Shown one piece after another: positions 13,562 to 25,600 of a stretch of DNA of 64,000 nucleotides (within the stretch, counting starts at the first letter, position 1; each line of letters opens with the position of its first letter). This DNA is from Psettodes erumei (lineage: Eukaryota > Chordata > Actinopteri > Pleuronectiformes > Psettodidae): contig JAFBJZ010000882.1 of the NCBI GenBank assembly GCA_016785225.1, positions 598,501 to 662,500 on the forward strand, given 5' to 3'. The translations under genes and the position numbers were made by a program. The notes below the pieces were generated by a model, which worked only from the letters and a program-made list of their open reading frames with translations, was not told where the DNA came from and did not search any database.

Positions 13562-13594
<33 letters not shown>

Positions 13595-16500
13595 TATATA
13601 TGGTATATATACAGACATGAAGACACACAGGCACATAGGAAGAATTTTAACAACTACTGGCGAGCTTACTATTTTAACAAAACCTGCACTGAGACCACTC
13701 CACACACACATTTGCACAACCACACACACAAAAAAGGCACACAGTGGACTACTCTTATTTTCCTGACACTAAAAATGTCCTGATTTCAGTGGTCCACATG
13801 TTCAGAAAAATTCTGGCTCTTGTGGTCTGATTCCAGATACTGTTTGGAAATAATATTTTTTGTAGTTTCTCAGAGAATGTTAAGTGTGGTTATATTCAGT
13901 GTAACTCCAATTAACTATTTAATAATACTGCCTTGTCACTATTTCAGCACAGCAGTACTTCAACTAGATATTTTTCTCTCTGCCCTTGTGTCTAATCATA
14001 TTCCTCCATTAGTGTTGCAAAAGGCAGATGGAGGAAGAGATTTTTTTTAAGTGTGCATGATCAGAGAAAAAAAATCAGGAAAAAAGCAGGGGGGGAGGGA
14101 TAAACCCAGAATAAATGCATATAATGTGAGTTAGGTCTGCCACAAAGTATAGGGTGTGGCCTGAAGGGCTTTGCATGCGAGATGGAGCGCAGGCTATTTG
14201 TGTCCGGCTCTCGGTAAAGAGCAGATTGTTCCCTTTGGCTGTACAGGCGACCCAGATGTGAAGAATGCATGCTGACTGCACATCTCAGGATAAATCAGCA
14301 AGTAGTAACTCATAAAATATACAAGAGGGGCCGGTTTGCTGTTGTTTTTTTTTATTGAGGGAGGAGAGCTTTAAATCCATCCTTTCCATCATTAATATTT
14401 ATACATTTTTGCTTATTCACATTCTTGCTGGGAGATTGATATGAAGATTGACACCAGTCCCAGGTTTGTGTGTTCAATATAAGGCTACAGCCAGCAACTA
14501 GTTAGCTTAGCTTAGCATACTGTAAATAGTGGAAGCAGTGGGAAACAGCTAGCATGGCTCTGTATAAAGGTTGCAAACTTTGCCTGCCAGCACCTCTAAA
14601 GCTCGCTAATTAACAAGTCGGATTTTGCAATGACTTCCTGGAGTCTACATTGGATTGCTTGTCAATAAGTAGGAGTGGACACATTTTTCAGCCCGCGCAG
14701 TGTTTCACCTGGCTGACGGTGGCGCTTTTCCATCCAGATGTAGCAGTTGTTCTGAGCCACGCCAGTTTGCGAGTCCAGGAAGGGCATGCGCACACTGCGC
14801 TCCGCACAGAGACGGGCATTGTAGCTGCGACAGTGTTCGATGGCCTCCCTGTAGAACTGGTCACCCAGCCTGAACACAGACGGAGAAACAGTGAGGTAGA
14901 CAGACCCAAAGGGCCACAGGGAAAAGACTATCAGATCCGGGTCGTTATCATATTATTATACTACGACAACTGCCCCATTCATTCAACATCAGAAATACGT
15001 TAAGAAATGAATTATTTTGGACCTTAGGTTACCCTGGAGTAACGTTTTATTTTTGCTATTAAGCCAAGCTATTTGCAGCATGCTGTTTCAATTTTCAGAT
15101 TTTCAAATTTAAGAGTCATTCCTGCTGTTGAAGTCCTATCAGCTAAATGCTAGCATTTTTTAAATATTTGATAGCAACAACATGTGCTGGGCAGCTGATG
15201 AATTGATATGGTCTGCAAATCAAGTATGAGCGGGCCTGTTCAGTCTTGGTTAAACTTTAGCTTAATAAAACACGCCCAGACGTCTCTCCACATTTTGACT
15301 CAGTTTGTTATATGGAGTCTGGATTTCGTGCAGACAGGTGAGCTGAAAAGGAACGTCTACACAGGGGATGCACAGTACGGTCTGTGAGGGCACACACTGG
15401 AGTACGCGCACACACATTATCGACCAACCGCAGGCATAAATCAGGATGTGAGCCATTAATGACCTCCACATTCTCAGTCTAGAGGCAAGATTTCTGCAGC
15501 TAAGATCATTAGAGACAGACCGAATAAACCAAGATCAACGTGCCACAGATGACAGACATCATCTTGAGTCATTTAATTACATCGAAAAGATAGATCACAT
15601 AGGATTTGATATTTAACCATCACAGGCACATGGCACAGTTTCAGAGGCAGTGGACTGAAATATTTAACGATTCACGAGGATAATTTACTTTTCACTTACT
15701 GAATGAAACAGACATTAAGGTGAATTTGATGTCAGTATCTCCTATGTCTGAGTCCCAGACATTGTCTTCATTTAGACCGGTATAATCAGAACCAGAGAGA
15801 ATGGCACTTGGATCTCTTGCTCTTGGGGATACACTATACCCAAAGCAGCAGTGTCTTGTCTGTCTCTTTGTTTGTGTGCATACATGTCAGTCTGCCTGGC
15901 ATCCTCTCTCAGTCTCTCCGACTGTCCGAGCAGAGATGGGCGCTCTGCAAATTCTCGACACAGATATGTAAAGAATGCCAAGCTGGACAAAGACCAGCAC
16001 TCTGGTCACACTGAATCTCACAAAGATGTGCAGTGTTTGGCAGTGGAGGGAGCAGAGGGGCGATGGACGAGGAAGAGGATGGGGGGGAGGCAGGGAGGAG
16101 GGTGAATGGGCAGAGCGAGCAACAGGGAGTGAACCAGGTATTGCATGTAAAAGATGAGGGAGGAAAAGAAACGGTGCTTGCAAAGGAAAGTGGAAAATAA
16201 AAATATGAATAAAAAGAGGAGAAACACGTGGATCGCAGATGAAGGTTCTCATCTCACAGCTGCTGTTATTGCATCTTCACGCTTGTAAAATGTGAATTAC
16301 TCTTCAAACCCTGGCTACTGCCACATCTGGACAAAGATCAGAGATGAATGGGAGATTTGCAGCTTTTGACAGGTGGACAGTTGATGAGATGTGCTGAGAG
16401 GGAGTTACACGTGGCTATATTTTTCCTACTGGACAGAAACCCAATATAATAGGACACTACATCTACCTCGCATGGCATATTATGAGGTGCGGCATTAAAT

Positions 16501-19500
16501 ACGATCAACAGCGGAACAAAGAGGCTTTGGGCTGATGTCATGGAGAGTGAGGCGAGCTGCCCCCCCCTGCCCATTTCTAGTCTTTAGTCTTTAGTCTTTC
16601 ATCTCTAGTCTTTGTCAAGCTAAGGAACTCCACTTGTCCATCTAACTGTTTTCAAAAAAGTTTGCTTTAAGCTATCTTAAAATATTTTCGCTTCATGTAA
16701 ATTCAGTTTCTGAGAGGATTCACAGAGAAGTGATGTGCAGTCAACCAAATCCTTGCTGCATCTATTCACTTAAATTATTCCAGTAGTTATAATTTTTTGT
16801 GGCAGCAGCAGTACCATCAGTGCCACAGTGTACAGTACGCATAACGTCTGGGCTTAAACACGTGGCAGTTGCTGGCGGAGGTATTCATCAGGAGACCCGC
16901 ACAGATGAGGAGTGCAGCTGGTGTTTTTATTTTTTTGTTGTTTTTTGGGGGTTTTTCAGTGCTGCATGTTTTTATAGTATGACAAACCGGCAGTCACAGT
17001 TATCCAGTTGAATCCAAATCTCAAGAAGAGACTTCCTGTCAAATAACTCACATTCCCAGAGGTGAAACACTATCTCTGCTGTCAGTCTTTGTTTTCTGTA
17101 TGTGTGTGTGTGTGTGTACTTACAGGCATTTTTCCTCATCTGCCTTTTTCCTCTTTCCCTGCCTGTGTTATCCCATACTGCCTGTATGTTTCTGTCCCAT
17201 TTCCAACAACAAAGCACCCGTACAATGTCCCCAGGCGGCTTCATAAACTCTTACATAAGTGAGTGTTGATGCCGGCTTGTTTGCCTGCTGCGCTGTGTCT
17301 GTGTGGCGAGTTCATGCGTTTGGCTAAGTGAGAGTTAAGAGAAACGTTGTGCTTGTGTGCGCATATGTGTGTTTGTGTATGCCCCCAAGACCATCTGTCT
17401 ATGGGTTTTGTGTGTCCTGAGACATCCTCCCCCAACCCCCTCTGAGACTGATTCAACCATTACAGACCGTACTATGGTCCTGTTTGCACCCATTAGTCGA
17501 CAGTATGGTTGATCCTAGCGATGGCTCTTATGTAAGTAAGACTTTTGCATGTCGGGGAACACATTCCTCTTGGTCAACAGCTTCCTGGATACTGATGGAA
17601 TCTGCAGTTGCAACGTTTGTGTGTGCGCGTACCACTGCGATTGTCTCAATTGCTCCCATACTAGCACAGAGAGGGTCTTTTTGGATTATGGTCACTCTTA
17701 TCATGGCCAAGTACAGAAGCAATGATGGGCCATTTTCATCAGCTCACGCTAATCGTTTACAAGTTGATGTTTCTCAGTAAAAACTGAGAGACGAGAGGAG
17801 AGGAGAGGGGAGAGGAAGCCTCTCTGCATTTCAATTACCTCTTTTGTTCTCTGTTTGGACATCAAGGGCTATCACTCTCACAGGTGCCCATGAATGATTT
17901 ATAACAGCCATAGGGAGACATTATTGTACAGCCGAGGGTCTAATCTCATTTGTACTGAACGTCAGGTGAGCCAGTTTGGTCACACACACACGCCCCAATA
18001 TAGTACCAAAGACAAACTTATGAATGTAATGAATGTTCACACTTACACTTAATCCTTCGCCAGAGGGGAGTGGAAGCTCTATTAATCAGCCTGTGTGTTT
18101 TCACGTGTGTTGCCACTCCTCTCCATCAATCTTACTGTCATCGACGTATTTCTGTCAGTAATTTATGACTCACAGCACCCACTTTCCCCGCTTGCTAAAT
18201 AGAAGAATTAATCACTGAAAGAACTCATTAGTGGCATAATAAATCGCTGTCATACTTCTACTCCGCGTTTGTGTTCGTCTCTCAGCGCTCCTGTTTCAAC
18301 AAGTCCTGAGTCCCCATGACTCCTCTTAGCTTCCTATTACACTTAGAGCTGAAACGAATGGTTGATAACTGCATTTGTCAGTTCACAGAAAATTAAGCTG
18401 TTGATCTGATTCATTGACATACAGTACGTCACACCTTTGTAAAAAAGATCTCTGCTTTGAAGCAACATCTCAGGTGATGACTGAGGTTATAGCACACACG
18501 AGACCAACACAGGCCTTTGAAAGTCTGAAAATCAATTCCAGAGATGACAGACTGACATAAAATGTTGAAATTGAAAACATATTCCTTTTATGTTCTGTTT
18601 ATAACGTAAAATGTAAAGTTTTGGAAAAAAAACTGGCCATAAGATAGCGAGAGTACATGAAGTTTGGGTTGGGAATTACGAAGGGGCCCCAAAGGAAGTG
18701 CAGGGTAGGGCAACAGCATATGGGCACTGATAGGCGTCTTTGTGGCATTTAGTAGGCCAAGCCGTGTGTGAAGCGGAGAGGAGGGAGACACAGGGGGGAG
18801 GAGGAGCCAAGGACGCAGAAGGGGAGGGAAGAGGAGGGATCTGATGTGTCCTGGGGCACACGTGTTCCCTTTCAAACCCTGTCACACTCATTTTCTCTCC
18901 AACTCGCTGGATCTGGGTACGCACGAGCGCATTCACTCACACACACACACACACACGTCCGTGCGCAAATAGACACACAAAGGAGCATAAAAGGGAAAGG
19001 TGCAGGGTGCAGTTGGAGGGGGGAAAGGGGAGATGTAGAGCAATCAGCTAAAGAGGAAAGGGTGTTGCAGGGGGGAAAACCCTGATTCAGATGCTGCTGT
19101 TGTTTTGCTATGGAAGGGGGTATGGGGTTGTTAGAGCCGCTGATTGCGGGTGAGGTGGGAGCACGAGCTGGAGACAATAGCTCACTTCAACTGAGCATGG
19201 AGTCACTGGAGGAAATATAAGTACATGTGCAAGAAGAAGAGCCCATGATTACTATTTTATATGTGAAGAATAACATTAAGTCACATCTCACCTCTCACAC
19301 ACACATACAAGAAAAAACATAAGGAGAAAAACATGTGCCAGCTCTGCGTGAAGCACAGGGAAAGAACGATTGATCACTGTATGGAGCTTTCTATAAAAAT
19401 TTTCCTGGCCATTTAATTCCCCATGCCTGGAAACCATTCCCGGACATTCCCATTCCCTCAGACAGACAAAGGCCAGGGTTCGCCCCTGTGTGTGCTGAGG

Positions 19501-21734
19501 GTGTAGTATAAATGTATGCAGTAAATTCAACCAGACAGACTCCCCCCCCCCCCACCAACCCCCCTACCTCCATCACTCACTCGTGCTCCAAATTGGGGGA
19601 GGGGCACACGACTGCACCTCCCACGCGGGTAACAAACATACACAATAAAAACACGCGATCCCAAATACTCTCCTCGCTCCTCCATCAAAAATCACATTCC
19701 ACATCATTTCAATCTTTTTTCAACAGTTATCCACCTGAGTTCTTTGGTTCACTGTAACGTAACGATAAGAAAGAAGGTAAAAGGACACATCATATACATA
19801 AACAAATCTCTGCATATGCACTGTGCTGTTCATTTGAATACCTCTCATGTCAGCCCTTCATCAGTCCGATGCGGCCTCCCAGGTTTTAACCACAAAGAGG
19901 TCTTTGTAAAAATGAGAGTTTAAATAAATCAAGCAAATGTGCATGGTTAAACATGGCCGATGAGTCTAGAAAGCCTGATGTGTTTACTGCCAGCTGCTGA
20001 CGGCTGTAATTCATCTTTTACAGCGGAGCACTGGCAGGAGTGGAGGGCTCGATCATTACCATGCCCTTATTGACTGCATATGATTTACTGGCCACATCCT
20101 GGGGACAGATGACAAGTACACCCCATTGTTTCAGTTGTTTCAAACAGACTGCGGACTCACACAACTGTGCTGCCTGGGAAGAACCACAATATTATTTCCC
20201 ATGATAGTAACTCATATGTTATTTGATATTACCCTACGGGATCATTTCACACACAGTTTTGGACAGTTTTCTATTGTATTATGACATGGGCTTGTGCATG
20301 TATCTGTTTTTATAGGTGGAGTCGCACATACACAAAGTGTTTTGTCTTTTTGCAGTTATTGGGTGGTGTGGGGGAAAGTCCTGCAGTGTATGATGGGCAG
20401 ATGGGGCTCCCTCCCTCAATCCCTCCCTCTGCCCCAGCATCAGACTTTCTTTCTTCACATGTAGCCTACCTCTCTCTCGCTCTCTCTCTCTCTCTCCCTC
20501 CCTCCAGAGATGGACCCAGGAGAATACTGGGACGCTTTTAATCTGCTGCTCTACATGCACAACGCTGCAGAGACACAAAAACAAACATGCACATATACCT
20601 ACAGTCTCTGCAGCCTAATCTGGTTTGGTACAATACAGCAGCTTAAAGGATTTTTTTTTCGTGTGTGTGTGTGTGGCACTGTCAACAATTAGCGCTACAA
20701 TATTTCCAAAAACCTGTAGGTGGATATTACACATTGTTACGAATCTGGCTTGAATGAAAGCAGATAAATGGTACAGCACATATCTCATTCATCCACACCC
20801 TTAAAATTTTGAAAAAAAAGGAGGCTTACTACCACATTCCTGTCAAATCATGCTTTGTTTAAAACAGTGATATGGCCTCTTGCACAACAGATTTTTGTGG
20901 AACTGTCGAACTGCACATTCCACATGATCATCTGCTGTCACCGAGCTGAAAGACTCACATATAAATTCATTTAATACTTTTATAGTCCAATAATAACTTA
21001 GAGTTTGATAGGGTTTCTTTTTCATTGTTGATTTTTAAGAAAAAAATAAGCAGCTCTATGGTAAATGTTTCTACAAATCAAATGTTGTTCGTGCGCAGAT
21101 CACCAAGCGTTAAAAGACATTACTTTTTAACAAGTTCGGAGAACTACACGCCCATTAAATCGATATTACAATGCAGATTTCGCATATAGGCATGAAAGGA
21201 GGCCAGCACTGTACATTATTATAATCTGCTATTCTTTGTGTACGTCTATTTGACAGCACGAGCCGCGCATTGAGCCAGAGTCGCCCCCTCAATGTGCGCT
21301 TTGTGACATTAATTGCATGAAATTATCTATGCAAATCCACCCGTCTGGCACTGACAAAGAGCCCTGCATGCAAACTTTGTGTCAGCCTTGTCTGTGAAGC
21401 AAAATGTGGGGAGAATGGCAACTTTCTGTCAAAGTGAATCCAAGTCCATGAGAGTGAATTGCGGACATTTACGCACGGGTCGGGGATGCCTCCCTTGCAG
21501 ATTGTGCATGAGTGCATGCTTTCACACAACACAACCTGCAAATAACACACTCACGGAGACTCTCCAAGTACATGGCAAAAGTGATAATTTTGCCACTCTG
21601 ATTTAAACGAGCGTTTAACCATCTATAATTCATACGCACAATAAATACATGCAACCAAGCTACGCAATAATTTAAAGAAATATTTTTTTAAAAATTACTT
21701 ACGATTTTAGAGGATTATGAATGACAGTCGCCAT
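4192..21734 (-). CDS. dpf3: Double PHD fingers 3 (BAF45c), BAF complex subunit
   Basis: Eleven coding exons on the minus strand: 21734-21703, 14869-14709, 13559-13452, 11182-11049, 10947-10852, 10680-10608, 8998-8861, 8670-8542, 5244-5132, 4519-4438, 4259-4192. Together they give 377 residues, about the human DPF3b length (378). DPF3 is a nuclear subunit of BAF (SWI/SNF) remodellers whose tandem PHD fingers read acetylated/methylated histone H3. Visible order: N-terminal Requiem domain (residues about 10-100, with YNARLCAERSVRMPFLDSQT and YTYPARCWRKKRRLHPP); acidic linker; one C2H2 finger (about 199-222, CDICGKRYKNRPGLSYHY); then PHD1 and PHD2 (about 258-365, from YCDFCLG to WSCHLC). Variants such as YNARLC occur in DPF1/2 too, but the start MATVIHNPLK and YTYPARCWRKKRRLHPP favour DPF3. 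The start ATG sits in AAAATGGCG. Intron 1 is 6.8 kb. It is divergent from dcaf4, and an alternative terminal exon lies at 6756-6919. Confidence 0.95.
4800..4815 (-). promoter_or_regulatory. CTCF-like motif in dpf3 intron 10
   Basis: Minus strand reads TCCAGAGGGCAGCC, fitting the YAGRKGGCRS core. A second, weaker look-alike (GTAGCAGAGGGCAGGC, minus) lies at about 5104-5119. Short motifs like these arise by chance, so confidence is low. Confidence 0.25.
6716..6721 (-). terminator. dpf3: Poly(A) signal of the short dpf3 isoform
   Basis: Minus-strand AATAAA starting 34 bases after the TGA stop (6756-6758) of the alternative dpf3 terminal exon. The close spacing of stop and hexamer supports a compact terminal exon with its own cleavage site. 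Confidence 0.7.
6756..6919 (-). CDS. dpf3: Alternative terminal exon of dpf3 (DPF3a-type C-terminus)
   Basis: This exon lies in the 3.3-kb intron between dpf3 exon 8 (ends 8542, phase 1) and exon 9 (starts 5244). It has an acceptor (...TTTTCATGGTAG) and enters in the same phase: exon 8 ends with G, which joins CT GGA AGA here, just as it joins GT CAC CCC in exon 9. It encodes 54 residues starting AGRGGVKKDGRKMSALEELF, with an acidic serine-rich tail (SDSEASTFHGFEEAELGDLL...DDDDS), then TGA and a nearby AATAAA. The product would be 344 residues: Requiem domain, C2H2 finger and a truncated first PHD, with no second PHD. This matches the published DPF3a/DPF3b architecture, in which DPF3a has a truncated single PHD and a different tail. 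The tail has a likely casein-kinase-type SDSE context. Confidence 0.85.
7960..8380. repeat. Degenerate palindromic dispersed repeat
   Basis: The left part contains AATGTGAAGCTACAGCT and TTAGCGTAGCTTA. The right part contains the reverse-oriented motif GCTAAGCTAAGCAAACCAGC followed by GGCTACATATTTAAC and a GAGAGCGGTATCA block. Related sequence recurs at about 14450-14640, 37960-38110 and 41255-41460. I recognise this from memory as a very common perciform-type interspersed repeat with inverted arms (MITE- or SINE-like); the exact family name is not certain. It lies in dpf3 intron 8. Confidence 0.6.
10395..10422. repeat. Perfect 10-bp inverted repeat
   Basis: CAATTTGATC, 8-base spacer, GATCAAATTG. 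It lies in dpf3 intron 6 and could form a small hairpin; function unknown. Confidence 0.6.
10741..10764. repeat. Perfect 10-bp inverted repeat with 4-base loop
   Basis: ATTCATTAAC, loop TGTT, GTTAATGAAT. It lies in the 171-base dpf3 intron 5, about 60 bases before the next acceptor in transcript direction, so a hairpin could affect branch-point access. No known element. Confidence 0.6.
11234..11257. repeat. (GT)n microsatellite
   Basis: In the dpf3 transcript this is a (CA)n tract about 50-75 bases upstream of the exon 4 acceptor (exon starts 11182). Confidence 0.85.
12885..12968. repeat. Compound (CA)n / CATG microsatellite
   Basis: Interrupted CA repeats with CATATGCATGCATG units, in dpf3 intron 3. 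No gene feature overlaps. Confidence 0.8.
13097..13139. repeat. (TG)n microsatellite
   Basis: Interrupted TG repeat in dpf3 intron 3. Confidence 0.85.
13564..13592. repeat. (CA)n tract abutting dpf3 exon 3 acceptor
   Basis: About 14 units on the plus strand, hence (TG)n in the dpf3 transcript. It is followed directly by TCCAG and exon 3 (first base 13559), so the repeat occupies the place of the polypyrimidine tract. Confidence 0.9.
14450..14640. repeat. Copy of palindromic dispersed repeat
   Basis: Contains GGCTACAGCCAGCAACTAG, TTAGCTTAGCTTAGCATA, GGGAAACAGCTAGCATGGCT and CCAGCACCTCTAAAGCTCGC followed by TAATTAACAAG, in the order I remember for the common perciform repeat. It lies just downstream of dpf3 exon 2 in intron 2 (transcript sense is opposite). 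Confidence 0.65.
18010..18265. promoter_or_regulatory. Possible conserved intronic enhancer
   Basis: High-complexity stretch in dpf3 intron 1 with several TAAT/ATTA cores (CTATTAATCAG, GAATTAATCAC, CTCATTAGTGG) and a TGACTCA site (within TTTATGACTCACAG). Sequence texture only; no alignment available. Confidence 0.2.
19542..19553. repeat. Poly-C run within C-rich tract
   Basis: Twelve consecutive C followed by further C-rich sequence (CACCAACCCCCCTACC) in dpf3 intron 1. Confidence 0.8.
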
Positions 21735-22656
21735 TTTCCTGCAGGACTGTAACGTTATATTCCAAATCTCGGTATAGTTTGGGACCCTTATGAAAAAACA
21801 CACAACAGCCAATGCGGTCCTGGGCACTGTGCTCCCTACCAATACAACACCAGCATCAAGACGTTAGGCGTGGCCTCAGAGAAATCTGTCAAAATCAATG
21901 CCCCAGTCCTTAGATTATAAGAAATCTCATGAAATAATCTTGATTTAATTTTAATTGGTAATAAATAACATGGCTATGATATGCTATGAGCTGGATGAGG
22001 GTATCCTTTCGATACTTTTTATTTGGTTTAGCGGGTTTTGAGGACTGTAATTATTCTCCAGTTTATAATACAACCACTGATTTCAGTCACTGAGAATATT
22101 GAATGCCCATAGATAAAATGCACCAAATTGATGGGGCACGCATTCCGTGCAGGTACTTTAGTACATTATCAACGTACATCGTCCGTCAATCCAATGAAAT
22201 AAAAATAATGTTCACATTATTATCCCAACGGCCGCTAAGAACACGACCAATGAATGTCGGGTACGTCAGACGCTATTGTTAGTAATAGGCCAATGAAATA
22301 CATTTGGAGGCGGGACAATATGGCTGTAACTTTATTTCTAGCAGTTAGCTCATGAGCTGCTAAAACTGTAACGCTGTATCAGTTTATTAAGAAAATAAAG
22401 ATTCGTTACATTTAATGTAAGGCGCATTTATTGACTTATTAAAACCCTCTTCATGTTTATTCCCGCGAAACGCCGAGCACCAATACCAAACGTGTCGAGG
22501 AAGAATATGTAGCTAACATTAGCTCAAGAACTTGCTAACTTGTGCTAGCAGGTAAACACGCTGCCTCTCTGCTGACTTCATACACCTGCACACATAGAGG
22601 TGAATGAAAGACAGCGCGGTGTGAGGACATTTATTTCGGGGAGTCAAACAGCAGGC
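21735..22656. promoter_or_regulatory. Divergent dpf3/dcaf4 promoter region
   Basis: The dpf3 (-) and dcaf4 (+) start codons are 922 bases apart, head to head. CCAAT boxes occur at 21809-21813, 22191-22195, 22247-22251 and 22290-22294. A TACGTCA (CRE-like) site lies at 22262-22268. No TATA box is evident next to either gene. The dpf3 start codon itself lies in AAAATGGCGAC, a YY1-like context. Confidence 0.6.
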
Positions 22657-25600
22657 ATGAAGAAGTGGACCTGGCGAGAGGGACAGCGACCGCACAGGCG
22701 ACAAAGGTCCGGTCACCGCCGCGGCTGGTACAGAGACAACCGGCAAAGATCGACACAGGACGAACAGTGGTACGTTGAAAGAAATGTTGGACGCATGTTT
22801 GAGGTAAAGAGTGTGACACGTGTCGAAGTCAGTATTGCTCAGCACCGTCAGTGCTGGTAACGTCAGTACTGGACATCTATCCGTACATAAATACTCAGCG
22901 TTTCTTCCTCGTATTTCTCAGGTATGGAAACAGCGATGCAGGACCATCTCAGAGTAGCTATGATAACCAGCCTGCCTCTTCCTCGACCTCCTCAGCTTCA
23001 TCTCCCTCTTCCTCCTCCAAGGCCAGCAGTGCTGCCCCAGGTCAGTACCAGTCTGCAACACGCCCCCTAATCCAATAATCAGGGGAATACCTCATTTACA
23101 TTCATCCAAGCAGTAGTTTGAAAGTACAGTATCATTCGATTGGACCATCTAAGCAGTTAAGTAAGTAATCGTTCACAGTAGCTTACATAAAAGCTGCTTC
23201 ATGAACGCTGATGACATAACCACATGTGAACGCACCACTGGCAAACGCTGCAATAGCAAATGAACCGGTCTTTGTGACTGTGGCTTTCGATGTATATTAT
23301 AAAATGGACATGGTTGTTCTGTTTGCAGAGCTGCCTGGTTTTTATTTTGACCCGGAGAAAAACCGTTACTTCCGTCTGTTGCCGGGACATAACAACTGCA
23401 ACCCGTTAACCAGAGAGCAGCTGCAAGAGAAAGAACGAGAGAAACGGAGAAACAAGAACCTCGCAGAGGATGAAAAGCCCAGAAAAGTAAGTCTGCTGTG
23501 TGGAGAAATAACCGCCCGTCAAAGCTCCAACATATACTTTTTCATGCCATGATGTCATCTTCAAAAGGAGCAATATAGGAACAAGTTGAAGTGCCTAAAT
23601 TGTACTTGTCATCAGAATAAAAGTCTGTCATATGAGTCCAATTTAGAATAGGTCGACTCGTAGACTGAGCTCAGGCATTTTCGCCACAACAAGGAGAAGC
23701 GGCTGGACTGCAAATTGTGGTCTATCACTCAGTTGGTTACTCATTTACAGCTGCTGAGAGGACGGTGTGTGAGAATTCTGGGAAAAGCAGCACAAAAGAG
23801 TTCACTGTTTTGTCGATTTTTGGTAGAAGCGAGCGGCTGTCCCGTCTTCTGTTTTTGTCAAGGGAAGAAATAACTGTTTACTATTATAAAATGATTACAG
23901 AGAGATCATTGCATATTTCTTTTTTTTTCCCCTTTTTTCATTTCCACCGTTGGCTGGGAATGAGCTATTGCTCTGAAACTTTGGGGTCAGGGCGGGGTTT
24001 CACCCCCGTTTAATCACATCCTCTCCTCCGTAGAAAGCACCAAGAACAGGACTGAACACTTCACTGCTGCTGCAGAAGAGGCACCTTGGCTTGTTACCGG
24101 AGAACTCTTATTGTAGGTACTGTATCACGCTGCCGTCTGCACATGAATACGAGGAGGAGGTGGAGCTGTTCCCCCTTGTATCCCATGCACATTTCAATAG
24201 CCACAGCTGTAATACATTACAGAAACAACCCTGCGAAACAAAGACTAACTTTAATGCTAATCAGTTCTGTATGTGTAGACTGAGGTTTCTCTGGAGCATT
24301 GCCGGTCACTAATAATGACACTAATCAATTTTGACGTGGGTTTCAAAACAGCCTCAAAAAAAAAAGGAAACAAAACCATGCGAAAATATGACGCTGCCTG
24401 ACCGTTTGAATTCTATGAATTCATTCCACATACAGTTGCAACAGCAACATCAATGTTTTATATTCAGCCTGCTGGGGAGCATTTCTTTAAATAGACACAT
24501 TCACTTTGACGGATATCTGAAGAGAAGCGAGGAAATTATTCCAGTTTTGTGGCTGCCGTCCGCAGACGGCGGAAGTCAGCGTTACCGTGGTTACTGTGTG
24601 TCCCCAGGTTGGTCCACGAGGTGAAAGTCAGCGGAATGAGACGCCACAAGCTGGAGATCCAGAGCACGGACAACAGCAACCCCAACACTGACAACTTTAG
24701 ACTTATAGTGGTGAGAAGACACGAGCAAAACACCCCAGGGCTAAAACATAACTTCAAATGCAGACAAATATTTTTCTGCGTCGTTGCTTTTTTTTTTCTA
24801 CCCCAGAGTACTTAACCTAGCCCGTAACTCGCGTTTGCTTAATCCTCCCTCGTCTTCCTCAGGGGGACTCGGCGTGCGAGCGGGTGTTTACTGTCAACGA
24901 CGTCTCTCACGGAGGCTGCAAGTACGGCATCATGAACTTCAGCAGCAGCAGCCGGGGCTCTCTGTCCGTGGAGATGTGCGATAACCTCTACTTCACCAAC
25001 CGCAAGGTGGGAGGATTTCATCAGAGCAGTGACTCTGAATATGCAGACGTCTCATGTATTTTACCGTACCGTACTTTGAGCCTTTGAATCCCCGTCGTGT
25101 CGAAAAATTTTAAAAATCAGCGTTGGCAGGTCCTAAAAACTTGAATTTTGACACTTTTGCTCTGGTCTAATGTGTTTCAGGTGAATTCCATCTGCTGGGC
25201 CTCGGTCAACTACCCAGACTCCCATGTGTTGTATCCATCTTCAGCTCCAGTAGAGCTAGCATTCAGTCCATATGTCTTTAAACTTAAGTGCTGCTTGGCT
25301 TTCAAAAGAAAGGATCTGCATTTAAAAAGCTTTCATTAATATGAAAATTATAAGGTCTCATCTCTGTCAACCTTTCTTGGGTCAGATCCCTGAGATCTAC
25401 TGTCGCACAGTAATTTTTCACATTTCAGTTTTGGATTCCCTAAAGTCTCTTCTGAGCATTTGGTGGTCACAGGTTTCCCTTTCCTTGACTGAGCCGCCTC
25501 TCAGGCTGTGTCTGGTCGGAGCGGCAGACACCCCCGGCTGCGTCAGCTTGCTTCCTGCCTCCCTCTTCAGCAACTCCAACCCAGGTTAGTTTAAACAGAG

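Larger units (their letters stand above)
14870..21702. other. dpf3: dpf3 intron 1, no coding content seen
   Basis: This 6.8-kb first intron holds no recognisable exon. It carries simple repeats: a (TCTTTAG)-like run at 16576-16616, TG at 17098-17118, CA at 18939-18956, a C run at 19542-19553, TC at 20470-20504 and GT at 20661-20674. Two moderately complex stretches (18010-18265 and 19970-20260) have the look of conserved non-coding elements, with homeobox-type TAAT cores, but conservation cannot be tested here. Confidence 0.6.

Noticed and set aside
12885..13592. Cluster of CA/TG repeats considered as a possible CRISPR-like or satellite array
   Set aside because: The units are simple dinucleotides without unique spacers; ordinary vertebrate microsatellites.
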